NCBI GenBank assembly: GCA_034440255.1
Contig: JAWXBU010000121.1
Span: forward strand, 3,216 to 67,215
Reading direction: 5' to 3'
Source: JAEUIA01 sp034440255
GTDB taxonomy: Bacteria; Planctomycetota; UBA1135; GCA-002686595
Length of the DNA stretch: 64,000 bases
Under the pieces are notes generated by a model, which was not told the origin of the DNA, made no database searches, and was given only the letters and a program-made list of their open reading frames with translations. Made by a program: the position numbers and the translations under genes. Shown here piece by piece: positions 26,336 to 34,831 of the stretch. The first letter of the stretch is position 1, and each line of letters starts with the position of its first letter.

Positions 26336-26512
26336 CTACGAGCGCGAACCATCGACCGACTCGACGTTCGCTACACCCTTGAGCTTGCGCCAATGCTTGC
26401 CGCCGTAGGGCGCGTGCAAGTCGGCCAGCGAGCGAATGGAACTGCCCTCTGCGATGGTCTCGATCTGGGTCACGGGCCCAATGACGATGAACTTCGACTC
26501 ACTCCCTCGCAC
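26336..26512 (-). pseudogene. Truncated small protein of a Trp-Arg-Lys-Leu-Lys-Gly family
   Basis: The 58 codons encode Ile-Val-Ile-Gly-Pro-Val-Thr-Gln-Ile-Glu-Thr-Ile-Ala, then Tyr-Gly-Gly-Lys-His-Trp-Arg-Lys-Leu-Lys-Gly-Val-Ala. I recall small proteins of unknown function that share this pattern and continue with an Ala-Glu-Leu-His-Trp-(Tyr/Phe)-Glu-Ala-His-Gly tail. Here the frame stops right after Asp-Gly-Ser-Arg-Ser, so the last 25 or so residues are missing. A GTG at 26512 could be the start. The rest of the 475-bp gap between dihydropyrimidinase and the aminotransferase (26283-26757) shows no supportable gene. Confidence 0.45.
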
Positions 26513-26757
26513 TCCGAAACGCTTTGGCCGTCCGATGACGGTGAACACGACCCTGGTTCGGGTTTCATCACGTTCCACTGCGTTTGCGCGCGTTGAGGCG
26601 AGATCCCATCCCCTTGATGAGGCTCGGATTCCCCGGATCCGCGCTCGCCATTTCTCCTATCCCGCAACCGCCGCGTGCCATTCCCGGTGCGTTCGATAGA
26701 CTCCGAACGAACGAGACGCGATCGCACGCAATCATCAAAACGAGATCACCGGTCACG

Positions 26758-28116
26758 ATGAAGAACACGCCGCCCGAGAGACCGACCGCGAGCCCGAAGG
26801 CCGCAGCGCACACGCACCTCGATGCCGCGACAATTCGCGCCAAGGAGAAGGAGTTTCTTTTTCCATCGGTCGCGCACTACTACCAAGAGCCGATCGTCTT
26901 GACCGACGGCAAGGGCTCGCGCTTGCGCGACATCGACGGGCGTGAGTACCTCGATTTCTTCGGGGGAATCCTCACTGTTTCGGTCGGGCATCAGAACGAG
27001 CGCGTCAACGGCGCGCTGAAGGCGCAGATCGATCGACTGGGTCACGTGTCGACGCTGTACCCGACGATTCCGATGGTCGAGCTCGCCGAGACGCTCGCGC
27101 GTATCACGCCGGGACGCTTGAAAAAGAGCTACTTCCTCGCGTCGGGCACGGAGGCGGACGAGACGGCGGTGATGCTCGCGCAGGTGTACACAGGGGCGCT
27201 CGAGATCATCGCGTTGCGCCACGGCTATTCTGGCCGATCGATGCTCGCGCAGTCGTTGACCGCGCACTCGAACTACCGCGCGGTGCCGACGCAGATCGCG
27301 GCGATCAAGCACGCTCTGTCGCCGTACTGCTACCGCTGTCCGCTCGGATTGAAATATCCGTCGTGCAACATCAAGTGCGCTACAGATCTCGAAGAGCTCA
27401 TCCAAACGACGACGACAGGCAAGATCGCCGGCTTCCTCGCCGAGCCGATCCAAGGCGTCGGCGGATTCATCACGGCTCCGCCGGAATACTTCAAGATCGC
27501 CGTCGACATCGTGCGCAAGTACGGCGGCGTGTTCATCTGCGACGAAGTGCAGACCGGTTTCGGTCGCACCGGCAAACACATGTTCGGCATCGAGCACTGG
27601 GGCGTCGAGCCCGACATCATGACGATGGCGAAGGGTATTGCGAACGGGATGCCGCTCGCGGCGTGCATCGCGACGCCGGAGATCGCGGACGCGTTCAAGA
27701 AGTCGCAGATCTCGACGTTCGGCGGCAATCCGCTGTCGTGCACGGCGGCGAACGCGACGATCGGCGTCATCGAGGACGATCATTTGGCGCAGAATGCCGA
27801 AGTGCAGGGAGCGCGCTTGCGCGAAGGTTTCGACGACTTGAAGCGCCGCTATCCGAAGATCGTCGGCGACGTGCGGGGGAAGGGGCTCATGCTCGGCATG
27901 GAGATGGTCGTCGACGAGGCGAGCGGCGATCGCACGCCCAATCCGGCGATCGTTTTGCGTCTCTTCGAGGAGACCAAGAAGCGCGGACTGTTGGTCGGAA
28001 AAGGCGGACTCTACGGCAACGTGTTTCGCGTCGCGCCGGCGCTGAACGTGACCACGAGCGATGTCGACGAAGCGTTGCGCATCCTGCGGGAGTCGTTCGC
28101 AGCACTCGCAGTATGA
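26758..28116 (+). CDS. Class III aminotransferase, probable beta-alanine (omega-amino acid) transaminase
   Basis: This 452-residue PLP enzyme has the fold-type I class III signature: Gly-Thr-Glu-Ala-Asp-Glu-Thr-Ala near residue 128, Asp-Glu-Val-Gln-Thr-Gly-Phe-Gly-Arg-Thr-Gly near 262, and the PLP Lys in Thr-Met-Ala-Lys-Gly-Ile-Ala-Asn-Gly near 292. A Cys-rich insert (Tyr-Cys-Tyr-Arg-Cys-Pro and Cys-Asn-Ile-Lys-Cys) resembles AGXT2-like enzymes. Position between dihydropyrimidinase and preT, with preT translationally coupled, indicates transamination of beta-alanine or beta-aminoisobutyrate to the semialdehyde used by MmsA. Other omega-amino acids are possible substrates. ATG 26758 fits family length. 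Confidence 0.87.
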   Translation: MKNTPPERPTASPKAAAHTHLDAATIRAKEKEFLFPSVAHYYQEPIVLTDGKGSRLRDIDGREYLDFFGGILTVSVGHQNERVNGALKAQIDRLGHVSTLYPTIPMVELAETLARITPGRLKKSYFLASGTEADETAVMLAQVYTGALEIIALRHGYSGRSMLAQSLTAHSNYRAVPTQIAAIKHALSPYCYRCPLGLKYPSCNIKCATDLEELIQTTTTGKIAGFLAEPIQGVGGFITAPPEYFKIAVDIVRKYGGVFICDEVQTGFGRTGKHMFGIEHWGVEPDIMTMAKGIANGMPLAACIATPEIADAFKKSQISTFGGNPLSCTAANATIGVIEDDHLAQNAEVQGARLREGFDDLKRRYPKIVGDVRGKGLMLGMEMVVDEASGDRTPNPAIVLRLFEETKKRGLLVGKGGLYGNVFRVAPALNVTTSDVDEALRILRESFAALAV

Positions 28117-29444
28117 CGCGCGAAGAGAAAGCCCAGGCGCTGCCCGACGGGCGTCTCGAACAGCGTTTTCACCAGAAAAACGAGCCCTTTTCGCACGGCG
28201 AGGCGTTCGCCGAAGCGTCGCGTTGTCTGTACTGCTTCGATGCGCCGTGCATGCACGCGTGTCCGACGCACATCGACATCGCGACGTTCATCAAGAAGAT
28301 CTCGAGCGACAATCTGCGCGGCTCGGCGAAGACGATCCTGACTGCGAACTTGCTCGGCGCATCGTGCGCGAAAGTGTGTCCCGTCGAAGTGTTGTGCGAA
28401 GGCTCGTGCGTGTTCATCGCGTGGGGCCGTAAGCCGATCGCGATCGGACGATTGCAGCGACACGCGATGGAGCACGGCGCGTCCGTCGATCTGCTCGCGA
28501 AGAAACCCTCGAGCGGCAAATCGGTCGGGCTTGTGGGCGCTGGCCCGGCGTCGCTGGCGTGTGCGGGGACGCTGGTGTTGCTCGGCCATCGCGCGGTGAT
28601 CTACGAAAAGAGCGCGCTCGCCGGCGGACTGAACACGAGCGGAGTCGCGCCGTACAAGATGGACGCGGTGCACGGGCTCGAAGAAGTCGAGTTCGTGCGC
28701 GCGCTCGGCGTCGAAATCCAAACCGGCATCGAGGTCGGTCGCGACGTCAGCGCCGAACAATTGCTCGCGCGGCACGACGCGGTGTTCCTCGGGCCCGGCT
28801 TGGGGCCTGATTCTCGGCTCGAGGCGAAAAACGTCGCTGGTCCAGGCGTTTTCGGCGCGGTCGAGTGGATCGCGCGCATGAAACTCGATCCCAAGTTGCA
28901 TCTGCAAGACGTCACGCGTGCCGCAGTGATCGGCGGCGGAAACACGGCTCTCGATGCTGCGCGCGAACTGAAAGGGCTCGGAGTCGCTGATGTGAAGCTC
29001 ATCTATCGTCGCGACGAAGCGTCGATGAGCGGCTACGTGCACGAATGGAACGAAGCGAAGCAAGAAGGCGTCGTGCTCGTGCCGAATGCGCTCGTGACCG
29101 AGGTCGTGCGCGTGGAGACTCGCTTGACGGCCCTCGATCTTGTTCGAGCGCATGATGGACGCGCGACGAGCGAGCGCTTGCCTGCGCTGCCCGTCGATCT
29201 CGTGCTCGTCGCGACCGGACAAGCGCAGCTCCGTTCCTTGGTCGCATTGTTTCCCGACGTGCAGGTCGATGAAAGCGGTCGAATTCGCGCCGAATCCAGT
29301 ACCGGCCGTACCGGCAATCCACGCATCTTCACCGGCGGTGACGCGCTGAACGGCGGCAAGGAAGTCGTCAACGCCGCTGCCGAAGGTCAGGACGCTGCGC
29401 GCGCGATCGACGCGTTGCTCTTGGACCCGCGGCAAGGACCGTGA
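28113..29444 (+). CDS. preT: NAD-dependent dihydropyrimidine dehydrogenase subunit PreT
   Basis: This 443-residue flavoprotein matches PreT, the electron-input subunit that reduces uracil and thymine together with PreA. The N-terminus carries the Fe-S motif Cys-Leu-Tyr-Cys-Phe-Asp-Ala-Pro-Cys near residue 38 and further Cys at Cys-Ala-Lys-Val-Cys-Pro and Cys-Glu-Gly-Ser-Cys. An FAD-binding Gly-Ala-Gly-Pro-Ala-Ser near 138 and an NAD-binding Gly-Gly-Gly-Asn-Thr-Ala near 272 follow. The ATG overlaps the stop of the aminotransferase gene (ATGA). PreA is encoded 7 kb away rather than next to it. Confidence 0.92.
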   Translation: MTREEKAQALPDGRLEQRFHQKNEPFSHGEAFAEASRCLYCFDAPCMHACPTHIDIATFIKKISSDNLRGSAKTILTANLLGASCAKVCPVEVLCEGSCVFIAWGRKPIAIGRLQRHAMEHGASVDLLAKKPSSGKSVGLVGAGPASLACAGTLVLLGHRAVIYEKSALAGGLNTSGVAPYKMDAVHGLEEVEFVRALGVEIQTGIEVGRDVSAEQLLARHDAVFLGPGLGPDSRLEAKNVAGPGVFGAVEWIARMKLDPKLHLQDVTRAAVIGGGNTALDAARELKGLGVADVKLIYRRDEASMSGYVHEWNEAKQEGVVLVPNALVTEVVRVETRLTALDLVRAHDGRATSERLPALPVDLVLVATGQAQLRSLVALFPDVQVDESGRIRAESSTGRTGNPRIFTGGDALNGGKEVVNAAAEGQDAARAIDALLLDPRQGP

Positions 29445-29461
29445 CTATCCTCCTCGGTCTC

Positions 29462-29977
29462 ATGAGCGACGGGAATGTGTGCGGGCTCTGCGGTCGGGTG
29501 ATGAAACTCGGCGTGACCGAGAGCTGGGTGAATTCGGACGGCGAGGAAATGGAACTCCATCTACCGAAGGACGTTTCAGCGCTGTTGAAGACATCGGACC
29601 GCGAGATCGAAGTCTGTGCCCGGTGCTACCCCGACCGGGTCGAGCGTGAATTCAGTGGCGCAGATCTCGCGGAAATCCACTACGAGTTCGGGCTGGGTCA
29701 TCTGAGTCGCAGAAACTCGAGCGCGGCCGCGGAGTGCATTCGGCGCGCGCTACCTTTGAAGAGCACGAGTTTGTACCTGGCGGCATTGGCGTGCGCCGTC
29801 GATTCGCGCGAGGAATCGGACCGGCTCAAGCGCGAGGCGCTCGCACTTGATCCGGATTGCGAAACCGCGCGACGCAACCTCGAACGGGACTGGTTCGGTG
29901 GTAGGCCAGATCTCTTCGAGCTCTCGACGGAATTCAAGGCAGTCGCCGCGGTCACCACGGTTGCGTCTTGCGATTGA
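29462..29977 (+). CDS. Hypothetical protein with N-terminal Cys pairs and TPR-like helices
   Basis: This 171-residue protein has Cys-Gly-Leu-Cys-Gly near residue 6 and Cys-Ala-Arg-Cys-Tyr-Pro near 52, which could bind one zinc ion. A helical region resembling two TPRs follows (Ile-His-Tyr-Glu-Phe-Gly-Leu-Gly-His-Leu and Arg-Glu-Ala-Leu-Ala-Leu-Asp-Pro-Asp). ATG 29462 is chosen, but a GTG at 29441 overlapping the preT stop (GTGA) is an alternative that would couple it to preT. No link to pyrimidine metabolism is evident. Confidence 0.65.
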   Translation: MSDGNVCGLCGRVMKLGVTESWVNSDGEEMELHLPKDVSALLKTSDREIEVCARCYPDRVEREFSGADLAEIHYEFGLGHLSRRNSSAAAECIRRALPLKSTSLYLAALACAVDSREESDRLKREALALDPDCETARRNLERDWFGGRPDLFELSTEFKAVAAVTTVASCD

Positions 29978-30080
29978 AGTCTTGCGATCGAGGAGTGAAA
30001 GCGCTTGACGGCACTCGTTCGGAGCGAGTCCTCATCGCTGGAGGTACTCAACGCCCTGCGAGCACTGTCCAGTATCGCGG

Positions 30081-30317
30081 TCAGGCCGTGTGCTCGATCG
30101 TCCGCACAGAAAGCAAGTCAGCATCCGCCATCGGACGGAGGTCATCGATGGACAGCGTGACAAGCGCTTCGGTCAGGCCGGAACCGCGCACGAATTCGAT
30201 CTCGAGCGTAGCCTAATCGTGGAGGAAGACGACGGCGCCGACGTCACCGGCGCGCAGGCCATGCTCTGGCAGGTCGCGGACGAGCACGGCGATGTCGAGA
30301 GCCTTGAAGGTCATCAT
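30081..30317 (-). pseudogene. DUF4926 family gene with an internal amber codon
   Basis: Translation from ATG 30317 gives Leu-Asp-Ile-Ala-Val-Leu-Val-Arg-Asp-Leu-Pro-Glu-His-Gly-Leu, then Gly-Asp-Val-Gly-Ala-Val-Val, the DUF4926 pattern. A TAG at 30213-30215 interrupts it after residue 34. The same frame then continues with Leu-Glu-Ile-Glu-Phe-Val and Ile-Asp-Asp-Leu-Arg-Pro, the expected C-terminal half, to TGA at 30081. The full reading would be about 78 codons. The ATG overlaps the stop of the DUF6883 gene (ATGA), so the pair was an operon. The gene is either inactivated by a point mutation or the TAG is a sequence error. Confidence 0.75.
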
Positions 30318-30652
30318 CCAATCCTCGGAAACGCTGTCACGAAACGCGGGGCGTACTCGCCGTCGAGCACAATCCAGATCGTGATCACGCCACGCGACCG
30401 CCCCGCCGGTCCTTGGGAGTTACCACGGACCTCGAACTTCCGACCGTGGACCGTGGGCTTGCCCACGCGGGCCTCATGCTCGAGTGCATGCCTCCGGAGG
30501 TCGTTCGCGAGAACTTCCCAATCCGCCCTCGCATAACCGAGGCTGGTGAAGAATGCGGCCTTGGAACGACCAACAGGGTGAAACGGTGACAGCAGGTAGT
30601 CTCTGATCTTGGCGGCCTCGATGATCGCTCGCTCTGCACCTTGGAGACGCAT
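30314..30652 (-). CDS. DUF6883 family protein
   Basis: This 112-residue protein matches DUF6883: Ala-Ile-Ile-Glu-Ala-Ala-Lys-Ile-Arg-Asp-Tyr-Leu-Leu-Ser near the start, Gly-Arg-Ser-Lys-Ala-Ala-Phe-Phe, and C-terminal Thr-Ile-Trp-Ile-Val-Leu-Asp-Gly and Pro-Arg-Phe-Val-Thr. These small proteins often occur beside DUF4926 genes, as here. The pair is sometimes suspected of toxin-antitoxin function, but no activity is established that I can name. ATG 30652 is preferred because the conserved region starts there; upstream in-frame codons are His/Arg-rich and unlike the family. Confidence 0.72.
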   Translation of the reverse strand: MRLQGAERAIIEAAKIRDYLLSPFHPVGRSKAAFFTSLGYARADWEVLANDLRRHALEHEARVGKPTVHGRKFEVRGNSQGPAGRSRGVITIWIVLDGEYAPRFVTAFPRIG

Positions 30653-30757
30653 TTCCGCCCGTTTACGGCGGAGAAGAGCGCCGTGTCCAGCCCTGTGGCG
30701 CTGGTGCACGGGGAGGCAGGCGACGCCGCCGGGAACGCCCGAATTCCCGCAAACCAG

Positions 30758-32392
30758 TCACGGCATCGCTGTGAGCACCGAGCCGGGTCGAGCATCCGTG
30801 TGACGGCCGTGCTCGACGACGGTCTCGCCAGCGACGATCACGTGCGTGATCCCTACTGGCGCTTGGCGCGGATTTTCGAACGTCGCACGATCGGCGATCG
30901 TAGCCGCATCGAACACGACGAGATCGGCGTGGAACTGCGGCTCGATGCGACCGCGCTCGACCAGTTGTGCGCGCTCAGCGGGCAGGCTCGAGAGTTTGCG
31001 CACGGCGGTTTGCAAATCGAGTGCACGCAACTCGCGCACGAACCTGCCGAGCACGCGCGGTGCCGTCCCGAAACTGCGCGGATGGGGGACCGAGCCCTCG
31101 CGATCGAAGCGTTGCACCGTCCCATCCGAGCCGATCATCGTGAGCGGATGCGCGAGGATTCGCGCGACGTCGGACTCTTGCATCGCGTGACCGACGTACG
31201 ACACCGAGCCGCGCTCTTCTTCGAGCAAGCGCAAGTATGCGTCGATCGGCTCGAGACGCCAAAACGCCGCGATTTCAGCTACCGATTTGCCTGACATGCC
31301 CTTCGCCGAACCGTCGAGTTCGCTCGCGATCGCGATCAAGTCGAAACCACCGGGCTCGTTCGCGACGTGTGCAATCACCTCGTCGCGCATGCGTGCGCGC
31401 GCAGCCGGATCGCGCAAGCGCTTCATCAAGTCTTCCGTCTCGCCTTCGCGTGCCCACGGTTCCAACAAGATCGTGAGCGTCGTCGAATAGGCCGTGTACG
31501 GATACACGTCGGCGCGCACGTCGAGTCCAGCCTGCACCGCTGATTCGATGCGCCGGATCACCGTGTCGACCTTCGGCCAGTTCGCGCGTCCGCACGACTT
31601 CAGATGCGAAATCTGGACGCGTGCGCCGCTCTCGCGCGCGAGCGTGAGCGCCTCGTCCACCGCCTCGACGAGGCGCGCGTCTTCACTGCGCATGTGCGAC
31701 GCGTACATACGACGGCGGCGCGCGACGATCTTCGCGAGCGCGATCAATTCCTGCGGCGGCGTGTAGATGCCGGGCACGTACTCGAGGCCGCTCGACAATC
31801 CGAAGGCGCCGTCGTCGAGTGCCTGCTCGAACTCGCGCGACACGTCAGCGAGCTCCGTCGCTGTCAGCTCGCGATCGACCGCGCCGATGCGATTCTCGCG
31901 CAGCGTGCCGTGACCGATCAGCAACGCTTGGTGGATCGACGGCCGCGCCTCTGCGACGGCCGCCAAGTAGTCGCGGACGCGCGGGAACTTGCGCTTCGAA
32001 TCCGGTGCCGTCGGAGCCGCCGAACCACCGCAATTCCCGGTGATTTCGCACGTGTAGCCTTGCATCACGCGCGAATCGGCCGTCGGGCACGAGAGGATCG
32101 AGCGATCGGAGTGACTGTGCATGTCGACGAACCCGGGCGCGACCACCAGGCCCGTCGCGTCGATCGCTCGGCGAGCGCGCTCGCGATCGATGACCCCGAG
32201 ATACGCGATGCGCCTGTCGCTGACGCCGACGTCGACACGGCGCGGCAGTGTTCCGTTGCCGTCGACGACGAGCCCGCCGTGCACGACGAGATCGAAGGCG
32301 TGCTCGCGTCGCGTCGTAGTGCACCCAGGAATGAGCGCTGCACCGACGCTGCACGCGGCGGCCTTGAGGATGGTGCGTCGATCGTGATTCAT
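30758..32392 (-). CDS. N-acyl-D-amino-acid deacylase (D-aminoacylase), Tat-exported lipoprotein
   Basis: This 544-residue amidohydrolase has the metal motif Asp-Met-His-Ser-His-Ser-Asp near residue 90, Cys-Gly-Gly-Ser near 125, His in Ser-His-Met-Arg near 240, and Gly-Ser-Asp-Gly near 395, as in D-aminoacylases. It begins Arg-Arg-Thr-Ile-Leu-Lys and a hydrophobic stretch ending Leu-Ile-Pro-Gly-Cys, a twin-arginine signal with a lipobox, so it is probably anchored outside the cytoplasm. ATG 32392 overlaps the dgcA stop (ATGA). It would release D-amino acids from N-acyl forms such as peptidoglycan- or peptide-derived compounds, feeding the DgcN/DgcA route. Confidence 0.88.
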   Translation of the reverse strand: MNHDRRTILKAAACSVGAALIPGCTTTRREHAFDLVVHGGLVVDGNGTLPRRVDVGVSDRRIAYLGVIDRERARRAIDATGLVVAPGFVDMHSHSDRSILSCPTADSRVMQGYTCEITGNCGGSAAPTAPDSKRKFPRVRDYLAAVAEARPSIHQALLIGHGTLRENRIGAVDRELTATELADVSREFEQALDDGAFGLSSGLEYVPGIYTPPQELIALAKIVARRRRMYASHMRSEDARLVEAVDEALTLARESGARVQISHLKSCGRANWPKVDTVIRRIESAVQAGLDVRADVYPYTAYSTTLTILLEPWAREGETEDLMKRLRDPAARARMRDEVIAHVANEPGGFDLIAIASELDGSAKGMSGKSVAEIAAFWRLEPIDAYLRLLEEERGSVSYVGHAMQESDVARILAHPLTMIGSDGTVQRFDREGSVPHPRSFGTAPRVLGRFVRELRALDLQTAVRKLSSLPAERAQLVERGRIEPQFHADLVVFDAATIADRATFENPRQAPVGITHVIVAGETVVEHGRHTDARPGSVLTAMP

Positions 32393-33441
32393 GCGTTCAT
32401 CTCCACTCCGAGCCCAGGTGCCTTCAACGTGGTCATCACGCCGTTTTTCAGTTCGAAGCCGCCGCGAAACGGATCGCGCGCCAGATCCAAACTGCCGTCG
32501 AGATCCAAGTAGCGTGTTGCCTTGCACGCGTAGGCAATATGCAGCGCCGCTGCGATCCCGACGACGGATTCGTCCATGCAGCCCCACATCAAATCGATGC
32601 CGTGAGCCTCGGCCACGCGCGCGATCTCGCGAGCCGGTGTGACGCCGCCGCATTTCGCGAGCTTGATGTTCCACATGCCGTACGGTCGTGGTTCTCGCGC
32701 CAAACGCACGGCGTCGGACAGGTCGAGCAAGCTCTCGTCTGCGACCAGGCGCGCGCGAATGGACGCTGGCAAGCGGCGCACTTCGTCGTCGAGCCCACGC
32801 GGCACCGGCTGCTCGAGGAACTCGACGTGGATGTGCTCCGTGAGCGCGAAAAACCGCTCGATGTCGGGCACTCCGTATCCGACGTTGGCATCGGCGCGCA
32901 GCACCATCCGTGCTCCGAAGCGCTCGCGCAGACGGACCAAGCGCTCGACGTCCTGCGACAAGTCTTCGCCGATCTTCACCTTGAGTACGCGCAAACCCGC
33001 GGCCGAGTGTTCGTCGGCTTCGGCGAGCGTTTCTCCGAGCGGGCGTATGCCTAGCGTCACCGAAGTCTCGAGTGGAGCGACGACGCGACCGAAGAGATCG
33101 ACGAGCGCCAGTCCGCGCGCTCGACTCGCGGCGTCGTGCAACGCCGAATCGAGCGCGGATCGCGCGGCCGGCGTTTTCGCGAACTCGCTCTCGAGTCGCG
33201 CGAGCAGTCGGAAGCCGCCCATCTCTCCTCGGGCTGCATGCGCCAGTGCAGCGCGGCACGCAGCGGACGATTCACCCGTGATCTCCTCGACGGGCGCCGC
33301 GCAGCCGAATCCCTGTGTCCCATCTTCCAGGACGACGCGCGCGAAACCCATCTCGACCGAAGCGGTGTCCTGGTGCGCGATGCGATAGGGGCGCCTGAGC
33401 GCGATCTCTTCCCACCACGTCTCGATGCGCGCGATGTTCAC
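32389..33441 (-). CDS. dgcA: Dipeptide epimerase / N-acetyl-D-glutamate racemase (DgcA-like, enolase superfamily)
   Basis: This 350-residue enolase-superfamily protein has the barrel catalytic residues in place: Lys-Val-Lys-Ile near residue 153 (Lys-x-Lys), Asp in Arg-Ala-Asp-Ala-Asn near 180, Glu in Phe-Leu-Glu-Gln near 207, Asp-Glu-Ser near 230, and Lys in Asn-Ile-Lys-Leu-Ala-Lys near 252. Such proteins epimerise L-Ala-D/L-Glu dipeptides or racemise N-acetyl-glutamate. Linkage to a DUF1611 gene points to DgcA, acting after DgcN in D-glutamate use. The start is GTG 33441, three bases after the dgcN stop. Which substrate is used here is inference. Confidence 0.85.
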   Translation of the reverse strand: MNIARIETWWEEIALRRPYRIAHQDTASVEMGFARVVLEDGTQGFGCAAPVEEITGESSAACRAALAHAARGEMGGFRLLARLESEFAKTPAARSALDSALHDAASRARGLALVDLFGRVVAPLETSVTLGIRPLGETLAEADEHSAAGLRVLKVKIGEDLSQDVERLVRLRERFGARMVLRADANVGYGVPDIERFFALTEHIHVEFLEQPVPRGLDDEVRRLPASIRARLVADESLLDLSDAVRLAREPRPYGMWNIKLAKCGGVTPAREIARVAEAHGIDLMWGCMDESVVGIAAALHIAYACKATRYLDLDGSLDLARDPFRGGFELKNGVMTTLKAPGLGVEMNA

Positions 33442-33444
33442 GAC

Positions 33445-34548
33445 TCAGTGCGCTGCTCGGTGGGCGCCGTGACCTGTGTGCGAGGCGATGTGCGCGCGCA
33501 GTGGCGGAACCAAGCGATCGCAGCCTTCGTGAAGTGGCCAAACCGTCGGCAGGCCGCTCTCACGTTCGATGCGCGAGCGCACGTTCTCGCGCTCGGCCGC
33601 CGGCGTGCTTTCGTCGTTGAGCGCGATGCCGAGCACGCGCGCACCGTACATCTCGATCAGCGCGATCTGCTTCGCGAGCGGCGCGATCTCGTTCTCCAAG
33701 TACTCCTGATCGTCGTGAAATCGGCGGCCGGGCGCGTGTTGCAAGATCACCGCGCTCGATTCGGCCGACAGGATCAATTCCGCACCGCACGGGCCGCTCG
33801 GGTTGAGCAGCGACGACTGGCCCTCGATGAAAATGACATCGGGCGCGAGATCGCGATCGCACTGCACGACGGCGTGCTCCAACTCGCCGCTGACGAAATC
33901 ATTGGGTGTCGTGTCGAGCACGAAACCGTGTCGAATACCTTGCAACCAGCCCGTTTGGCCGGTCGCGACGAGCGCTGGTTTCAAGCCGCTCTTGCTACAG
34001 GCGTCGGACAAAAAGTGGCACGTCGTGCGCTTGCCGAGCGCGCAATCGGTGCCCAGCACTGGAATGCGCGGCGCGCGCACCGAGCGGATGTCGCCGGACC
34101 AGAAATGCAGATCGGAACGCGCCTTCGGTTTGCGCACGTCGATCAGCTCGACCTGGTGCGCGCGCGCGGCCGCGACGAGGCGCGGATCGTCCGACACGAA
34201 CTCGTGCAGGCCGCTGACGATGCCGACGCCGTGCTCGACGACGGCCAGCAAAGCAAGCTTGAGCGCCGGTGGGATCACGCCGCCCGAAGTCGCGACGCCG
34301 ACGACAACGAAGTCGGGCAGCGGACGAACATGCGCGAACAACGCGTCGAAGTCCGCGAACGTCGGAATGCCGCGCGCTCGTCCGTCGAGCACGTCACCCG
34401 CGTCTCGTCCGACGCACTTGGAGTCCACCAGGCCGACGATTTCGAAGCGACTCGGCCCGCGCACGAGCCCGTGCGCTGTTTTCGCCGACGCCGTCTGGAA
34501 CATGTCGAGCGTGTAGATCGCGGCGCGTTTTCGAGTCGAGGCCTGCAT
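33445..34548 (-). CDS. dgcN: DUF1611 family protein, probable D-glutamate N-acetyltransferase DgcN
   Basis: This 367-residue protein matches DUF1611: an N-terminal Rossmann-like part (Ile-Val-Gly-Leu-Val-Asp-Ser near residue 37, Val-Val-Gly-Val-Ala-Thr-Ser-Gly-Gly near 83) and a P-loop-like C-terminal part (Gly-Thr-Asp-Cys-Ala-Leu-Gly-Lys-Arg-Thr-Thr near 167, Glu-Gly-Gln-Ser-Ser-Leu near 240). Members paired with DgcA acetylate D-glutamate so it can be racemised as N-acetyl-glutamate and deacylated. It is first in a three-gene leftward operon with dgcA and the D-aminoacylase. No L-aminoacylase is next to it. The 283 bp upstream hold no other gene. Confidence 0.83.
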   Translation of the reverse strand: MQASTRKRAAIYTLDMFQTASAKTAHGLVRGPSRFEIVGLVDSKCVGRDAGDVLDGRARGIPTFADFDALFAHVRPLPDFVVVGVATSGGVIPPALKLALLAVVEHGVGIVSGLHEFVSDDPRLVAAARAHQVELIDVRKPKARSDLHFWSGDIRSVRAPRIPVLGTDCALGKRTTCHFLSDACSKSGLKPALVATGQTGWLQGIRHGFVLDTTPNDFVSGELEHAVVQCDRDLAPDVIFIEGQSSLLNPSGPCGAELILSAESSAVILQHAPGRRFHDDQEYLENEIAPLAKQIALIEMYGARVLGIALNDESTPAAERENVRSRIERESGLPTVWPLHEGCDRLVPPLRAHIASHTGHGAHRAAH

Positions 34549-34831
34549 CGCCAGCGCAGTATGCCGCTCGATTCCAGCGCGCGCGGGTCAGATGAGAAAA
34601 ATCCGATCACAACTGCAACCGAAGCGCGAGCCCATGAGTCGAGTCCATGGCAGCACTCGCATCGCGCTCCACACGTGAACGCGACGAGCGCTCGCCCGCA
34701 GGAAATGGGTTCTGTGCAGGTCGCTCGCCGCAGGTAGGGATGGGTCTCGAGGCGATCTGCACACGCGGCCACGCCGCACGAGGTCCTGTGTCCGTTCGTG
34801 TTGGATCATCGAGATCCGAGGAGGGGCCGTC

